Shown: positions 1 to 7,968 of the stretch, piece by piece
How positions within the stretch are numbered: position 1 is the stretch's first letter
Layout: each line of letters begins with the position of its first letter
Notes under the pieces: generated by a model
The model's input: only the letters and a program-made list of their open reading frames with translations
Databases searched by the model: none
What the model was told of the DNA's origin: nothing
Translations under genes and position numbers: made by a program
DNA from: Proteobacteria bacterium UBA4457
Lineage (GTDB): Bacteria; Pseudomonadota; Gammaproteobacteria; Ga0077536
NCBI GenBank assembly: GCA_002390205.1
Contig: DGOV01000004.1
Span: 1 to 37,954 of the forward strand
Length of the DNA stretch: 37,954 bases
Direction: 5' to 3'

Positions 1-403
1 AGGTCCCACATCGACAAATATTACCAATTGCGCTGTCGATTTCAGCGTCACTTGGTTCTGAATTCTGTTCCAAGAGCGCTATTGCTGCCATGATAATTCC
101 GGACTGGCAGTAACCACACTGGGGTACATTACCTTCGATCCATGCTTTTTGCACTGGGTGTAATGTTTTCCCTCCAACACCTTCTATAGTCGTTATTTCA
201 ACACCTTCAACATCTTTGACTGGGATTTGGCAGGAGGGTACAGGTTGACCTTCAATATGAACTGTACAGGCCAAACATTGAGCTATTCCGCAACCGAATT
301 TAGTGCCGGTTAGACCGAGCTTTTCACGGAGAACCCATAGCAAAGGCATATCAGGATCTGCTTTTGCCTCTACGGATTTCCCATTTACTACAAATTTAGC
401 CAC
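1..403 (-). CDS. [2Fe-2S] small subunit of a xanthine-oxidase-family molybdenum hydroxylase (3' part cut off by window edge)
   Basis: Reading the minus strand from a GTG at 403-401 gives 134 codons that run off the left edge. A plant-type [2Fe-2S] site is seen (FGCGIAQCLACTV, Cys38, 43, 46 and Cys58), then the second cluster domain (QCGYCQSG at about 95-102 and NICRCG at 128-133). This two-cluster layout is that of the small subunit of aldehyde/xanthine oxidoreductases, closest in feel to isoquinoline 1-oxidoreductase alpha (IorA). It would pass electrons from a molybdenum subunit, presumably encoded further left, to an acceptor. A purine-rich ribosome site (GGGGAGG) lies about 8 bases before the GTG, which fixes the start. 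The substrate cannot be told from this subunit. Confidence 0.9.
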   Translation of the reverse strand, partial: MAKFVVNGKSVEAKADPDMPLLWVLREKLGLTGTKFGCGIAQCLACTVHIEGQPVPSCQIPVKDVEGVEITTIEGVGGKTLHPVQKAWIEGNVPQCGYCQSGIIMAAIALLEQNSEPSDAEIDSAIGNICRCGT

Positions 404-704
404 AATTTCAGCCTCCCCGCAAAAAAATATGATGACTTAACGTCCATTACATTAAGCTTGTTATAGTGTGAGTAGTCAATTTTTTTGTCATAACAGAATG
501 TAGTTCAGGACAATACGATACAAAAGCTGAATGAACAGAATTTTTTTCTGTCTTCAAGATGTCATTCAGGAGGTATGCGTCAGGGTTTCTTGCGGCCGCG
601 AGCTACGTCATTATAATTGCTCTCAGGGAACACTTGGTTAGCGTAGAGTAATTCAGGATGTGGTTTTTTGATGCTAGTAATTTAGATATAGGGAGTAGTG
701 GACA
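404..704. other. Intergenic region between divergent genes, containing a slyX-like fragment
   Basis: About 300 bases separate the minus-strand [2Fe-2S] subunit from slyX on the plus strand. The left part is AT-rich and probably holds divergent promoters, though I could not settle on a convincing -35/-10 pair. The only other recognisable content is the slyX-like fragment at 500-538, listed separately. Confidence 0.6.
500..538 (+). pseudogene. slyX-like gene fragment (duplicated remnant)
   Basis: Read in frame from 500 this stretch encodes VVQDNTIQKLNEQ. The intact slyX about 245 bases downstream encodes VAFQDDTIQKLND. At DNA level 506-534 matches 750-778 at about 25 of 29 positions. The reading frame continues past the match without SlyX-like sequence and reaches a stop near 612. 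It has no start codon in frame nearby. It looks like the relic of a partial duplication or of an older slyX copy rather than a working gene. Confidence 0.6.
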
Positions 705-911
705 TTGAAAACAGAGGTTTTAGTCGAACTTGAAACTAAAGTGGCATTTCAAGACGACACGATTCAAAAGCTGAATGACGTGGTTTGTCGTCAACAGGAG
801 CAGATTGATTTATTATTACTTAAGTATCAGGAGTTGCGAGGTTTACTCGAAGATCTGCCGGATAATCAACCGTTAATGGCAGAGGCTAATGAGACTCCAC
901 CCCATTATTGA
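705..911 (+). CDS. slyX: SlyX family protein
   Basis: This 68-residue protein is almost all coiled coil: the heptad-rich core runs from about residue 5 to 50 (LETKVAFQDDTIQKLNDVV). It ends in PPHY, the C-terminal signature of SlyX proteins. Length fits the family (about 70 residues). The start is TTG at 705 with GGGAG at 691-695 as ribosome site. No ATG lies upstream in frame. The biochemical role of SlyX is not established. It precedes a Sel1-repeat gene by 38 bases on the same strand, so the two may share a transcript. Confidence 0.9.
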   Translation: MKTEVLVELETKVAFQDDTIQKLNDVVCRQQEQIDLLLLKYQELRGLLEDLPDNQPLMAEANETPPHY

Positions 912-949
912 TCTTCGTCTAGTTACCCTGCCTAATTGAGAGATTTAGA

Positions 950-1759
950 ATGAAAATATACCTGCACACACTGTTACTTTTTTTCTGTAGTTTCATTTGT
1001 TGTTCTTTACAAGCTGACTTCCAATCAGGACTTGATGCCGCTAAGCGTGGTGATTACATCGCAGCACTCGGTGCATGGCAGCCGTTAGCAGAGGAAGGAA
1101 GTGCTGCTGCCCAATATAACTTGGGCATGATGTACAAGTCGGGGCAAGCGGTAGAAAAGAATCAAGAAACCGCTGTTAAGTGGTTTTTACTTTCGGCGCA
1201 ACAGGGATTCGCTCCTGGTCAGTCTGCCCTAGGTTTGATGTATAGAAGTGGAGATGGTGTGTCACAAGATTATATCGCTGCAGTAACTTGGTACAAGCTT
1301 GCAGCCGACCAGGGAGATGCCGATGCCCAATATAATCTTGGACTTATTTATGATACTGGTATTGAGGTACCGCAGAATTCTGAGTTAGCAGTAAAATGGT
1401 ATACGCTTGCTGCGGAGCAGGGGTTTGCTCTGGCTCAATATAATCTGGGTTTAATGTATAAACTTGGTCAAGGCGTTATTAAAGATGATAAAGCTGCTGC
1501 GCGGTGGTATAGAAAAGCTGCAGAACAAGGTTTAGGGTCTGCGCAGACTAATTTAGGAGTGATGTACGCCTTTGGCACTGGTGTCGAGAAAAACTTCTTA
1601 TATGCTTATATGTGGGGAGGGCTAGGAGCGTCCAACGGCAGCGTGAATGGCCAAAAGTTGCGTGATGATTTCGCATTAAAAATGTCTGCCTCTCAACTTT
1701 CTGAGGCTAAAAAACTTGCGCGAGAATGTAAAATTTCTGACTACAAGTCATGTTATTAA
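950..1759 (+). CDS. Secreted Sel1-repeat (TPR-like) protein
   Basis: The protein has 269 residues. A hydrophobic signal peptide (about residues 1-22, ending near LQA-D) predicts export to the periplasm. From about residue 52 to 231 there are five Sel1-type repeats of 36 residues, each with the pattern AQ.NLG.MY..G.GV..(10)..A..W...AA.QG. A weaker first unit lies at about 23-50. Sel1 repeats form alpha-helical solenoids that bind other proteins. No catalytic residues are evident. The C-terminal tail has two cysteines (RECKISDYKSCY) that could form a disulfide in the periplasm. The partner and function are unknown. Confidence 0.9.
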   Translation: MKIYLHTLLLFFCSFICCSLQADFQSGLDAAKRGDYIAALGAWQPLAEEGSAAAQYNLGMMYKSGQAVEKNQETAVKWFLLSAQQGFAPGQSALGLMYRSGDGVSQDYIAAVTWYKLAADQGDADAQYNLGLIYDTGIEVPQNSELAVKWYTLAAEQGFALAQYNLGLMYKLGQGVIKDDKAAARWYRKAAEQGLGSAQTNLGVMYAFGTGVEKNFLYAYMWGGLGASNGSVNGQKLRDDFALKMSASQLSEAKKLARECKISDYKSCY

Positions 1760-2030
1760 ATATTGATTCCGAGTCGGAAAACGTCCCAGTTCGATTAGCG
1801 ATTTAAGCATGTACACCGATTATGATGTCTTAAAAAGGCTTTAAAAAATAGTTTGAATTAATGCAATTATCCTATGGGTGAATGTTTTAAAGGATCTCTT
1901 TTCAATGCGTGTGAAGAAATCTTAAAGTGGATGGGATGTTATAGAATTAATCACAACAATAAATGTTGAAATCTTGCTCATAAGGGTCAATCGAAAGCCC
2001 TATTTAGCGTGAAGAAATGACTATTTATTT
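1760..2030. other. Intergenic region with no recognised gene
   Basis: This is AT-rich sequence between the Sel1 gene and the promoter at 2031. A short palindrome (TTCCGA-G-TCGGAA near 1767-1779) lies just after the Sel1 stop but has no T-run, so it is not a convincing terminator. I see no ORF with a credible ribosome site on either strand. Confidence 0.5.
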
Positions 2031-2059
2031 TTGACGGCAAGCTTCGCGGTGGCTATAGT
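2031..2059 (+). promoter_or_regulatory. Sigma70-type promoter for the small membrane protein
   Basis: TTGACG at 2031-2036 and TATAGT at 2054-2059 are separated by exactly 17 bases, close to the sigma70 consensus. The predicted transcript start near 2066 lies after the upstream end of the open frame. This excludes translation from 2031 and supports the ATG at 2106 as start. Confidence 0.7.
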
Positions 2060-2105
2060 GATAGCCCTAACACGCAATAATTTTTTTGATAGAAGGGGAA
2101 CTGTT

Positions 2106-2438
2106 ATGAGTATAAACAAATGGGCACCAGCGTTTAGCGCTATATTTGCAATTTTAGCGTGCATAACTGCTTTGGATGCCTATATGGTTCCATGGCCTTT
2201 GCTTCTAGTGGGCTTAGGTTTTGTCCATGGAATAGCAGTTCCTGTTCGAGATCACGCCTCGTTGGGTATGCTCATCGCAGGTGCAGCGTTATTCCCTGCG
2301 ATCGCGGATAACTTCGATGCAGTGCCTATGGTCGGAATGTATCTGAACGAGTGGGTAGATGCTTTCGCTATAGCTATGGCGGGATATGTCGTCGCTTCTT
2401 TGATACATGAAGTCAGAGCACGCGTTTTCTCAGATTAA
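2106..2438 (+). CDS. Small integral membrane protein of unknown function
   Basis: From ATG 2106 (AGAAGGGGAA at 2091-2100 as ribosome site) this encodes 110 residues. It has three or four hydrophobic segments: about residues 8-24, 28-45, 52-68 and 80-100. The loops are short and contain several acidic residues (DALD, DNFD). I do not recognise a family. The open frame extends to 2031, but the promoter lies inside that extension, so the longer form is unlikely. The next gene starts 90 bases downstream, beyond a probable terminator. Confidence 0.75.
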   Translation: MSINKWAPAFSAIFAILACITALDAYMVPWPLLLVGLGFVHGIAVPVRDHASLGMLIAGAALFPAIADNFDAVPMVGMYLNEWVDAFAIAMAGYVVASLIHEVRARVFSD

Positions 2439-2454
2439 CGAAGTGCATGCTATT

Positions 2455-2496
2455 AGGACCTTCGGTTAGGGGTAATCTCTGCGCGGGTCCTTTTTT
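2455..2496 (+). terminator. Probable rho-independent terminator
   Basis: AGGACC at 2455-2460 pairs with GGTCCT at 2486-2491, with a possible inner CG/CG extension across an internal loop, and is followed by a run of T to about 2496. It lies just after the small membrane protein gene. The long loop makes the stem less certain. Confidence 0.5.
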
Positions 2497-2528
2497 AAAA
2501 TTTAATCACAAAAATACCGGGATCTATT

Positions 2529-2810
2529 ATGAGCGCATATGTTGTAGTACACCTCACTATATTAGATGGAGAAAAAATTGCGGCGTACTCCGCGGTAGCT
2601 GGTCCATCAGTAACAAATCATGGGGGGGAATTTGTTTGTAAAGGTCCCGCCGAAATGTTGCATGGAGATGCTATAGGCAAGAACATTGTCATAGTCAAGT
2701 TCGATAGCAAAGCGGCAGCAAAGGCATGGTACAACTCGGACGAGTACCAAGCGATCATTCCTATTCGAAATGAGGGCGCTGAGTCTTGCTTTATTCTAGG
2801 TGGTGAATAG
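2529..2810 (+). CDS. DUF1330 domain protein
   Basis: This 93-residue protein matches the DUF1330 pattern, a ferredoxin-like dimeric alpha+beta-barrel fold. It opens with AYVVVHLTILDGEKIAAY, has the middle strand GKNIVIVKFDSKAAAKAWYN, and then SDEYQAIIPIR with a conserved arginine. The family is cytosolic and its biochemistry is largely unknown. The length is usual for it. It stands alone between a terminator and the cupredoxin gene 62 bases downstream. Confidence 0.9.
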   Translation: MSAYVVVHLTILDGEKIAAYSAVAGPSVTNHGGEFVCKGPAEMLHGDAIGKNIVIVKFDSKAAAKAWYNSDEYQAIIPIRNEGAESCFILGGE

Positions 2811-2872
2811 CTAAGCGAGTTAGCCAGGATGGTGCATGCTTTATGCCTGCCGTATAATTTAGGATATTTCCC

Positions 2873-3337
2873 GTGGAATTAAAAATGAAAATGGCTAGAT
2901 TTTTCGTAACCATAGTGTGTATAAGTTTTATTGGGTCGACTTATGCAGCTGAACATGTGGTTAAAGGCGTAGTGACTAAGTGGCGTCCAATGATAACTTT
3001 TGCTGAGCCTGGTGATACAGTAAGATTTATAGGGATGATTGGCCACAACACAGTTGTTATCCCGGGAATGATTCCAGAGAATGCTGTCGGCTGGGACTCG
3101 AAATACGGGGAAGAGAATTTTACTATCACGGTAACCGAAGAAGGTGCCTATATTTTCAAATGTACGCCTCACATTACGACAGGAATGGTTGGTGCTATAG
3201 TCGTTGGAAATGCTCAGCCACCTCAAAACCTTTCTTCGATAGAGGAAAGTCTAGCTAAAGTGACTATTGGGAAAAGAATGGTTGCCCGCACTATTAAAAA
3301 GATGAAAAGCGCGGTTCTGGCCCGTTCTGTTAATTAA
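2873..3337 (+). CDS. Exported pseudoazurin-like type 1 copper protein (cupredoxin)
   Basis: The protein has 154 residues with a signal peptide ending near TYA-AEH (residue 25/26). The type 1 copper ligands are visible: His58 (IGHNT), then Cys97, His100 and Met105 (CTPHITTGM), as in pseudoazurins. It should be a periplasmic one-electron carrier. A basic tail of about 40 residues after the copper domain (KRMVARTIKKMK) is longer than needed. GTG at 2873 is chosen because AGGA at 2861-2864 lies at correct distance; ATG at 2885 or 2891 is possible but has no ribosome site. Pseudoazurins usually feed nitrite or N2O reductases or cytochrome peroxidases, but none is in this window. Confidence 0.9.
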   Translation: MELKMKMARFFVTIVCISFIGSTYAAEHVVKGVVTKWRPMITFAEPGDTVRFIGMIGHNTVVIPGMIPENAVGWDSKYGEENFTITVTEEGAYIFKCTPHITTGMVGAIVVGNAQPPQNLSSIEESLAKVTIGKRMVARTIKKMKSAVLARSVN

Positions 3338-3363
3338 GGTAGGAAAGGTTCGCGCAAGACAGA

Positions 3364-6102
3364 TTATTGGCCTGCGCTCTTACTAATCTGTACGGCACAG
3401 TGCTTAAATTCTGGAATTTTTCCTATCGGGTCAATAGCATCAATTGTTAGCAAGTTGGCGGCGGCTTCGACATAACAAAAGGGCATAAAAACGTTACCCA
3501 CCTGCAGACCGTTGTCCATCCTTACCGCAGCCGTTAGTTCTCCCCGCTTAGAGTGTAAACGAACAATATCATCGCTTTCGATTTGGTATAGCTCCATGTC
3601 TTGACTGTTCATGCTGATAAATGCTTCTGGTTCAAGAGAGTCTAGCACCCGCGCTCTGCGTGTCATAGTTCCCGTATGCCAATGCTCTAGCTGTCTGCCT
3701 GTGATCAAAACAAGTGGGAAATCATCTGACGGAAGTTCGGCGGCATGAGAGTAGTGAGCAGCGGAAAACTTTGCTTTTCCTGAAGGCAGATAGAAAGTCT
3801 CTTTAAACAGCACAGTTTCGCTCTGAGTGGAATCTTTGGTATAAGGATATGTTATGGAGTCTATTTCGTTAAGAAGGCCCCACGTAATCCCTCCTATGGA
3901 AGGCATTACATTAGTCATTTCTTCAAATACTTCAGCAGCTGACCTGTGGGTCCATTTTTGGTCAAGTTTTTCTGCTAAATCATGAATAATTTCTAGATCC
4001 TGTCGCGCATCACCCGGCGGGTCGATCGCTTGTCTTCCAAGTTGGACTCTTCTGTCTGTATTGGTGAAGCTTCCCGTTTTTTCGGGGAAGGCTGAAGCTG
4101 GCAGAATTACATCGGCAAAACTGGCAGTTTCTGTAAAAAAGATATCCTGGACCACAAGGTGCTCTAATTTTGCTAGAGCTTCCCTCGCATGATTCAAATT
4201 AGGGTCAGACATGGCGGGGTTCTCTCCCATGACGTACATACCCTTGATAGAGCCTTGAGATGCCCCCGACACGATTTCTGTTACGGTTAGACCGGTCTCC
4301 CTACTTAATGTTGTGTTCCAGACGTGCTCAAATTTCTTCTTGTTCTCATTATCAGTGACGGGTTGGTAGTCTGGGTAGACCATAGGGATAAGCCCAGCAT
4401 CCGATGCCCCTTGCACATTGTTCTGACCTCTCAGAGGATGTATTCCAGACCCTTTCTTACCTATGTTTCCAGTTAGCAAAGCGAGAGAAATTAAGCAGCG
4501 CGCATTGTCAGTGCCATGGATATGTTGAGATATTCCCATCCCCCAGAATATCATTGCACTTCGCGCTTTGGCATACAGTCTTGCTACCGCTCGAATAGTC
4601 TCAGGTTTTATTCCACAAGTAGAGGACACTGACTCGGGCGAGTATTTGCTGACTACTTCTTTTAGGTTTAAAAAGTCAGTTGTTCTTTCTTTGATGAATT
4701 TCTCATCGTGTAAATTTTCTTCTATGATGACAGACATCATCGAGTTCATTAAAAGCACGTCTGTATCAGGACGAAATTGTAAGAAAAAATCCGCATGTCT
4801 AGTCAGATCTGATTTATACGGATCTATGACTACTAGCTTTGCCCCGCTCTTAGTCGCATTTTTCATGAAAGTCGCAGCCACTGGGTGGTTAGCTGTTGGC
4901 TTAGCGCCAATAACGACGATGACTTCAGTTAGAGCGACATCTTCAACTTGGTTAGACACGCCAGCATTACCTAGCATTTCTAACATTGCAGCAACGGAAG
5001 AAGCGTGACAAAGACGAGTGCAGTGATCTACATTATTCGTTTTCAATGCTGATCGGATAAACTTTTGAAATGCGTAAGCTTCTTCATTCGACCCTTTTGC
5101 AGAGCCTAGTCCAGCCAAGGCATTACCACCATGGATGTCCAATATGCTTTTTAGCCCTGTCGCTGCGAATTCTAGAGCTTCTGACCAAGATACTTCTCTG
5201 AAGCAGTCGCTGATTTCATTTTTATGGATAAGGGCAGCGGTCTTTTTTATCCCCTTGATCCGAATGAGAGGTTTTGTTAAGCGGTCCTCATGATGGACAT
5301 AATCGAATCCATAGCGACCTTTAACGCATAGTCTGTTTTTATTCGCGGGACCATTGCGAACAGTAGCCGACTTGATAGCACCATCACTTACATTAAAAGT
5401 TAGCAAGCAACCGACCCCACAATAAGGACAAACAGTGTCAATTTTTTTATTATCAGGTAAGTCTGCAGCCGCGCCAGTGGAAGTCAGGGCATTTGTTGGA
5501 CAAGCTTGAACACATTCGCCGCAACTTACGCAGGAACTTTCTCCTAATGTCGCATCTAAGTCGAAGGTGATTTTCAGATTTGATCCGCGATTTGATATTC
5601 CTATCACATCGTTAACTTGAGTTTCTCTGCATGCTCGAACACAGCGCGTACATTGTATGCATTGGCCTAAATCTACGGTTATCGCAGGATTAGTTATATC
5701 TATAACCTGCGACTGGTGTGGAGCGTCTTCATGACGAATGTCAAAATGCGTCACCCATTTAGAAAGTTCTGTACTATTGCTCTGAATACTACCCGCACTG
5801 TAATTTTCTGTAAGATCGCTACTAAGCATCGTTATCACCATCTTTTGGCTAAACTGAGCTCTTGCGTTGTTCGAGTGGACCACCATACTTTTCTCAGCTA
5901 GGCGAGAACATGAAGGGGCTAGAGTTCTTTCTCCTTCAATTTCCACGACACACGCACGGCAATTTCCATCCGGCCGACAGTTATCTTGATAACATAAACG
6001 CGGAATCGAGACTCCTGCATTTTCTGCTGCCACAAGTATCGTTTCACCTTTCTGGGCTATAACATTGTGTCCGTCTAATTGAAAAGTAAATTCCGAATTC
6101 AA
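3364..6102 (-). CDS. fdsA: NAD-dependent formate dehydrogenase, catalytic (molybdenum) alpha subunit
   Basis: This 912-residue protein oxidises formate to CO2 at a molybdenum bis-pterin site and passes electrons to the beta subunit. Domains in order: ferredoxin-like [2Fe-2S] (Cys37, 48, 51, 65); two [4Fe-4S] sites (Cys148/151/154/158 and Cys191/194/197/201); the Mo-proximal [4Fe-4S] domain (CPYCGVGC at 225-232 plus Cys259); then the molybdopterin domains to the C-terminus. The Mo ligand is most likely Cys365, followed by His366 (RLCHASS); it is cysteine, not selenocysteine. The segment at about 85-125, where NuoG/FdsA proteins usually have a His-Cys3 cluster site, has no cysteine. Translation starts at TTG 6102, overlapping the beta-subunit stop as TTGA. 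Confidence 0.92.
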   Translation of the reverse strand: MNSEFTFQLDGHNVIAQKGETILVAAENAGVSIPRLCYQDNCRPDGNCRACVVEIEGERTLAPSCSRLAEKSMVVHSNNARAQFSQKMVITMLSSDLTENYSAGSIQSNSTELSKWVTHFDIRHEDAPHQSQVIDITNPAITVDLGQCIQCTRCVRACRETQVNDVIGISNRGSNLKITFDLDATLGESSCVSCGECVQACPTNALTSTGAAADLPDNKKIDTVCPYCGVGCLLTFNVSDGAIKSATVRNGPANKNRLCVKGRYGFDYVHHEDRLTKPLIRIKGIKKTAALIHKNEISDCFREVSWSEALEFAATGLKSILDIHGGNALAGLGSAKGSNEEAYAFQKFIRSALKTNNVDHCTRLCHASSVAAMLEMLGNAGVSNQVEDVALTEVIVVIGAKPTANHPVAATFMKNATKSGAKLVVIDPYKSDLTRHADFFLQFRPDTDVLLMNSMMSVIIEENLHDEKFIKERTTDFLNLKEVVSKYSPESVSSTCGIKPETIRAVARLYAKARSAMIFWGMGISQHIHGTDNARCLISLALLTGNIGKKGSGIHPLRGQNNVQGASDAGLIPMVYPDYQPVTDNENKKKFEHVWNTTLSRETGLTVTEIVSGASQGSIKGMYVMGENPAMSDPNLNHAREALAKLEHLVVQDIFFTETASFADVILPASAFPEKTGSFTNTDRRVQLGRQAIDPPGDARQDLEIIHDLAEKLDQKWTHRSAAEVFEEMTNVMPSIGGITWGLLNEIDSITYPYTKDSTQSETVLFKETFYLPSGKAKFSAAHYSHAAELPSDDFPLVLITGRQLEHWHTGTMTRRARVLDSLEPEAFISMNSQDMELYQIESDDIVRLHSKRGELTAAVRMDNGLQVGNVFMPFCYVEAAANLLTIDAIDPIGKIPEFKHCAVQISKSAGQ

Positions 6103-7742
6103 GATATTTCTTCTTTAAAATATTCTATGACTGATTTCATAGGGTTAGGAGCCGCCTGTCCTAGCCCGCAGATTGATGCATCAGTCATTACTGTCGCGAG
6201 ATTCTTTAATTTATTTATGTCCCATGATCGAGCTGACATTAAAGCAGAAGCTTGCTTTGTTCCGACTCTACATGGAGTACATTTTCCACAACTTTCTTTT
6301 GCAAAAAAGTTCATCGCGTTTTTTGCATAACTCGCCACGTTATCGTGATCCGATAAGACAATTATTGCAGCTGAGCCTATGAAGCAATCGTGCTCTTGTA
6401 GTGTATCAAAATCCAAAGGAACGTCGGCTAGAGAAGCAGGTAATATTCCACCAGATGCTCCGCCAGGGAAGTAAGCTTTAAGCTCATGCCCAGGACTCAT
6501 CCCGTTACAATATTCGTCTATTAATTCCCGCAAGGTGATTCCCGCTGGAGCAAGATACATTCCGGGAGTCATTATTCTACCACTCACTGAGAAAGAAATA
6601 AGCCCCGTTCGACCGTGACGGCCGTGAGAAGCATGGAAATTACTTCCATGGTTGATGACATCTGTGACTCGGTATAGTGTCTCTAAATTGTGTTCAAGAG
6701 TTGGCTTTCCGAAGATGCCATTAGCTGCAATATAAGGTGGTCGAAGCCGTGGAATACCTCGCTTACCTTCGATAGATTCAATCATGGCAGACTCCTCCCC
6801 GCATACATAAGAGCCGGCACCACGTCTTAGCTCTATAGAGGGGAGACCATTAGGAAAAGCCACACTGATAGCTTTTATTTCCTGGATTAAAATTTGACGA
6901 CATGCAGCATATTCATCTCGCAAATAGATTATACATTTGTGAGCCTCTACTGCCCATGCAGCAATTAGCATGCCTTCTAAGAACTGATGAGGTTTACTTT
7001 CTAGGTATGTTCTATCTTTAAAGGTACCAGGTTCGCCTTCATCAATGTTTACCGCGAGATAGCGAGGACTTGGTTGTTGTCGAACGATCTCCCATTTTTT
7101 CCCTGCTGGGAAACCTGCGCCACCTAAACCTCTAAGTCCACTGTCCGAGAGGAGTTTGACGGCCGCCGACCGAGTAAGAATTCCGTCGGTACATTTCTTG
7201 AGTGCACCATAGCCTCCGGATGCGATGTACGGGGCAAGCTTTTCATAGCTCGGTATCTGAGGGGTATACGACTTACAGCCTAGGACATTTTCGACTGTTG
7301 CCTCCTCAATTACTCTCTGTCCGACTACTGCGATGGGCGCATTTGAACATTGACCAACACAAGGTACTGTTTCAAGCTTTATGTTGTTTGAGATATTCGT
7401 TTTAAGGTTCATGCTCAATTCTTCAGAACCAAACATCTTACAAGTCATTGACTCGCAGACACGGATAGTTAAATTTGGAGTTGTTTGTTTGCTATCTTGT
7501 ATGAGATTGAAATGGTGATAGAAACTAGCAACCTCGTGAACTTCGGCAAGTGATATTTTCAGGCAGTCGGCTAAAGCTACAAGATGAGCTTTCGATATAT
7601 GATTATAGTTATCTTGAATGAGATGGAGATATTCGATCAGCAAATCACGCCTAAAAGGCGGAGAGCCCAGTATTATTTTGATGTCGGCCAATACGCTGGG
7701 TGTGATAGCAAGGCCACGAATCTGGTTTCTTTTCGGCTTCAT
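6099..7742 (-). CDS. fdsB: Formate dehydrogenase diaphorase subunit: NuoE-like plus NuoF-like fusion
   Basis: This 547-residue protein joins two modules that are separate in the classical FdsG/FdsB or NuoE/NuoF pairs. Residues 1-150 are a thioredoxin-like [2Fe-2S] domain (Cys96, 101, 128, 132). Residues about 170-547 are the FMN/NADH domain (RGLGGAGFPAGKKW at about 204-217, IDEGEPGTFKDR at 233-244, RRGAGSYVCGEESA), ending with a [4Fe-4S] site (Cys485, 488, 491, 525). It should pass electrons from formate to NAD+. It is the first gene of the formate dehydrogenase operon, and its TGA overlaps the TTG of the catalytic subunit. No fdsC, fdhD or fdsD is present in the window. Confidence 0.92.
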   Translation of the reverse strand: MKPKRNQIRGLAITPSVLADIKIILGSPPFRRDLLIEYLHLIQDNYNHISKAHLVALADCLKISLAEVHEVASFYHHFNLIQDSKQTTPNLTIRVCESMTCKMFGSEELSMNLKTNISNNIKLETVPCVGQCSNAPIAVVGQRVIEEATVENVLGCKSYTPQIPSYEKLAPYIASGGYGALKKCTDGILTRSAAVKLLSDSGLRGLGGAGFPAGKKWEIVRQQPSPRYLAVNIDEGEPGTFKDRTYLESKPHQFLEGMLIAAWAVEAHKCIIYLRDEYAACRQILIQEIKAISVAFPNGLPSIELRRGAGSYVCGEESAMIESIEGKRGIPRLRPPYIAANGIFGKPTLEHNLETLYRVTDVINHGSNFHASHGRHGRTGLISFSVSGRIMTPGMYLAPAGITLRELIDEYCNGMSPGHELKAYFPGGASGGILPASLADVPLDFDTLQEHDCFIGSAAIIVLSDHDNVASYAKNAMNFFAKESCGKCTPCRVGTKQASALMSARSWDINKLKNLATVMTDASICGLGQAAPNPMKSVIEYFKEEIS

Positions 7743-7968
7743 AGTTAACTTTGTCCCGGTTGGTTGCGTTGGAACAGGTAAGAATCTTTAGTGAGCAACA
7801 CTTTTCCAGGATCTCCCTTCACCAGGCTAAATTTGGTTAATACTCGTAGGCATCATATACCTATAAAGTGTTGTGGAATAGTGGTATTGGAATCAGTCAC
7901 GAGAGTTTTCATGCAGGATACAGGAGTATAATCTGCGAATAAATGAAGGAAGAGGATAATTTACTTTT
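7743..7968. other. Divergent intergenic region upstream of formate dehydrogenase and the moeA remnant
   Basis: About 225 bases separate the formate dehydrogenase start (minus strand) from the moeA remnant (plus strand). The region presumably holds the formate dehydrogenase promoter. I see no convincing -35/-10 pair and no recognisable regulator site. Confidence 0.4.

Noticed and set aside
1765..1782. Palindrome TTCCGA-G-TCGGAA after the Sel1 gene
   Set aside because: Only a one-base loop at full pairing and no T-run; not enough to call a terminator or operator.
2447..2641. 64-codon open frame over the terminator and the start of the DUF1330 gene
   Set aside because: It overlaps a clear DUF1330 gene in another frame, runs through a likely terminator and has no protein-like composition.
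2879..3226. Long minus-strand frame opposite the cupredoxin gene
   Set aside because: The plus strand encodes a cupredoxin with all four copper ligands; the antisense frame has no recognisable features and no ribosome site.
5004..5012. Selenocysteine at the formate dehydrogenase active site
   Set aside because: The residue at the molybdenum ligand position (365) is an ordinary cysteine codon and the frame is open throughout, so no UGA recoding is involved.
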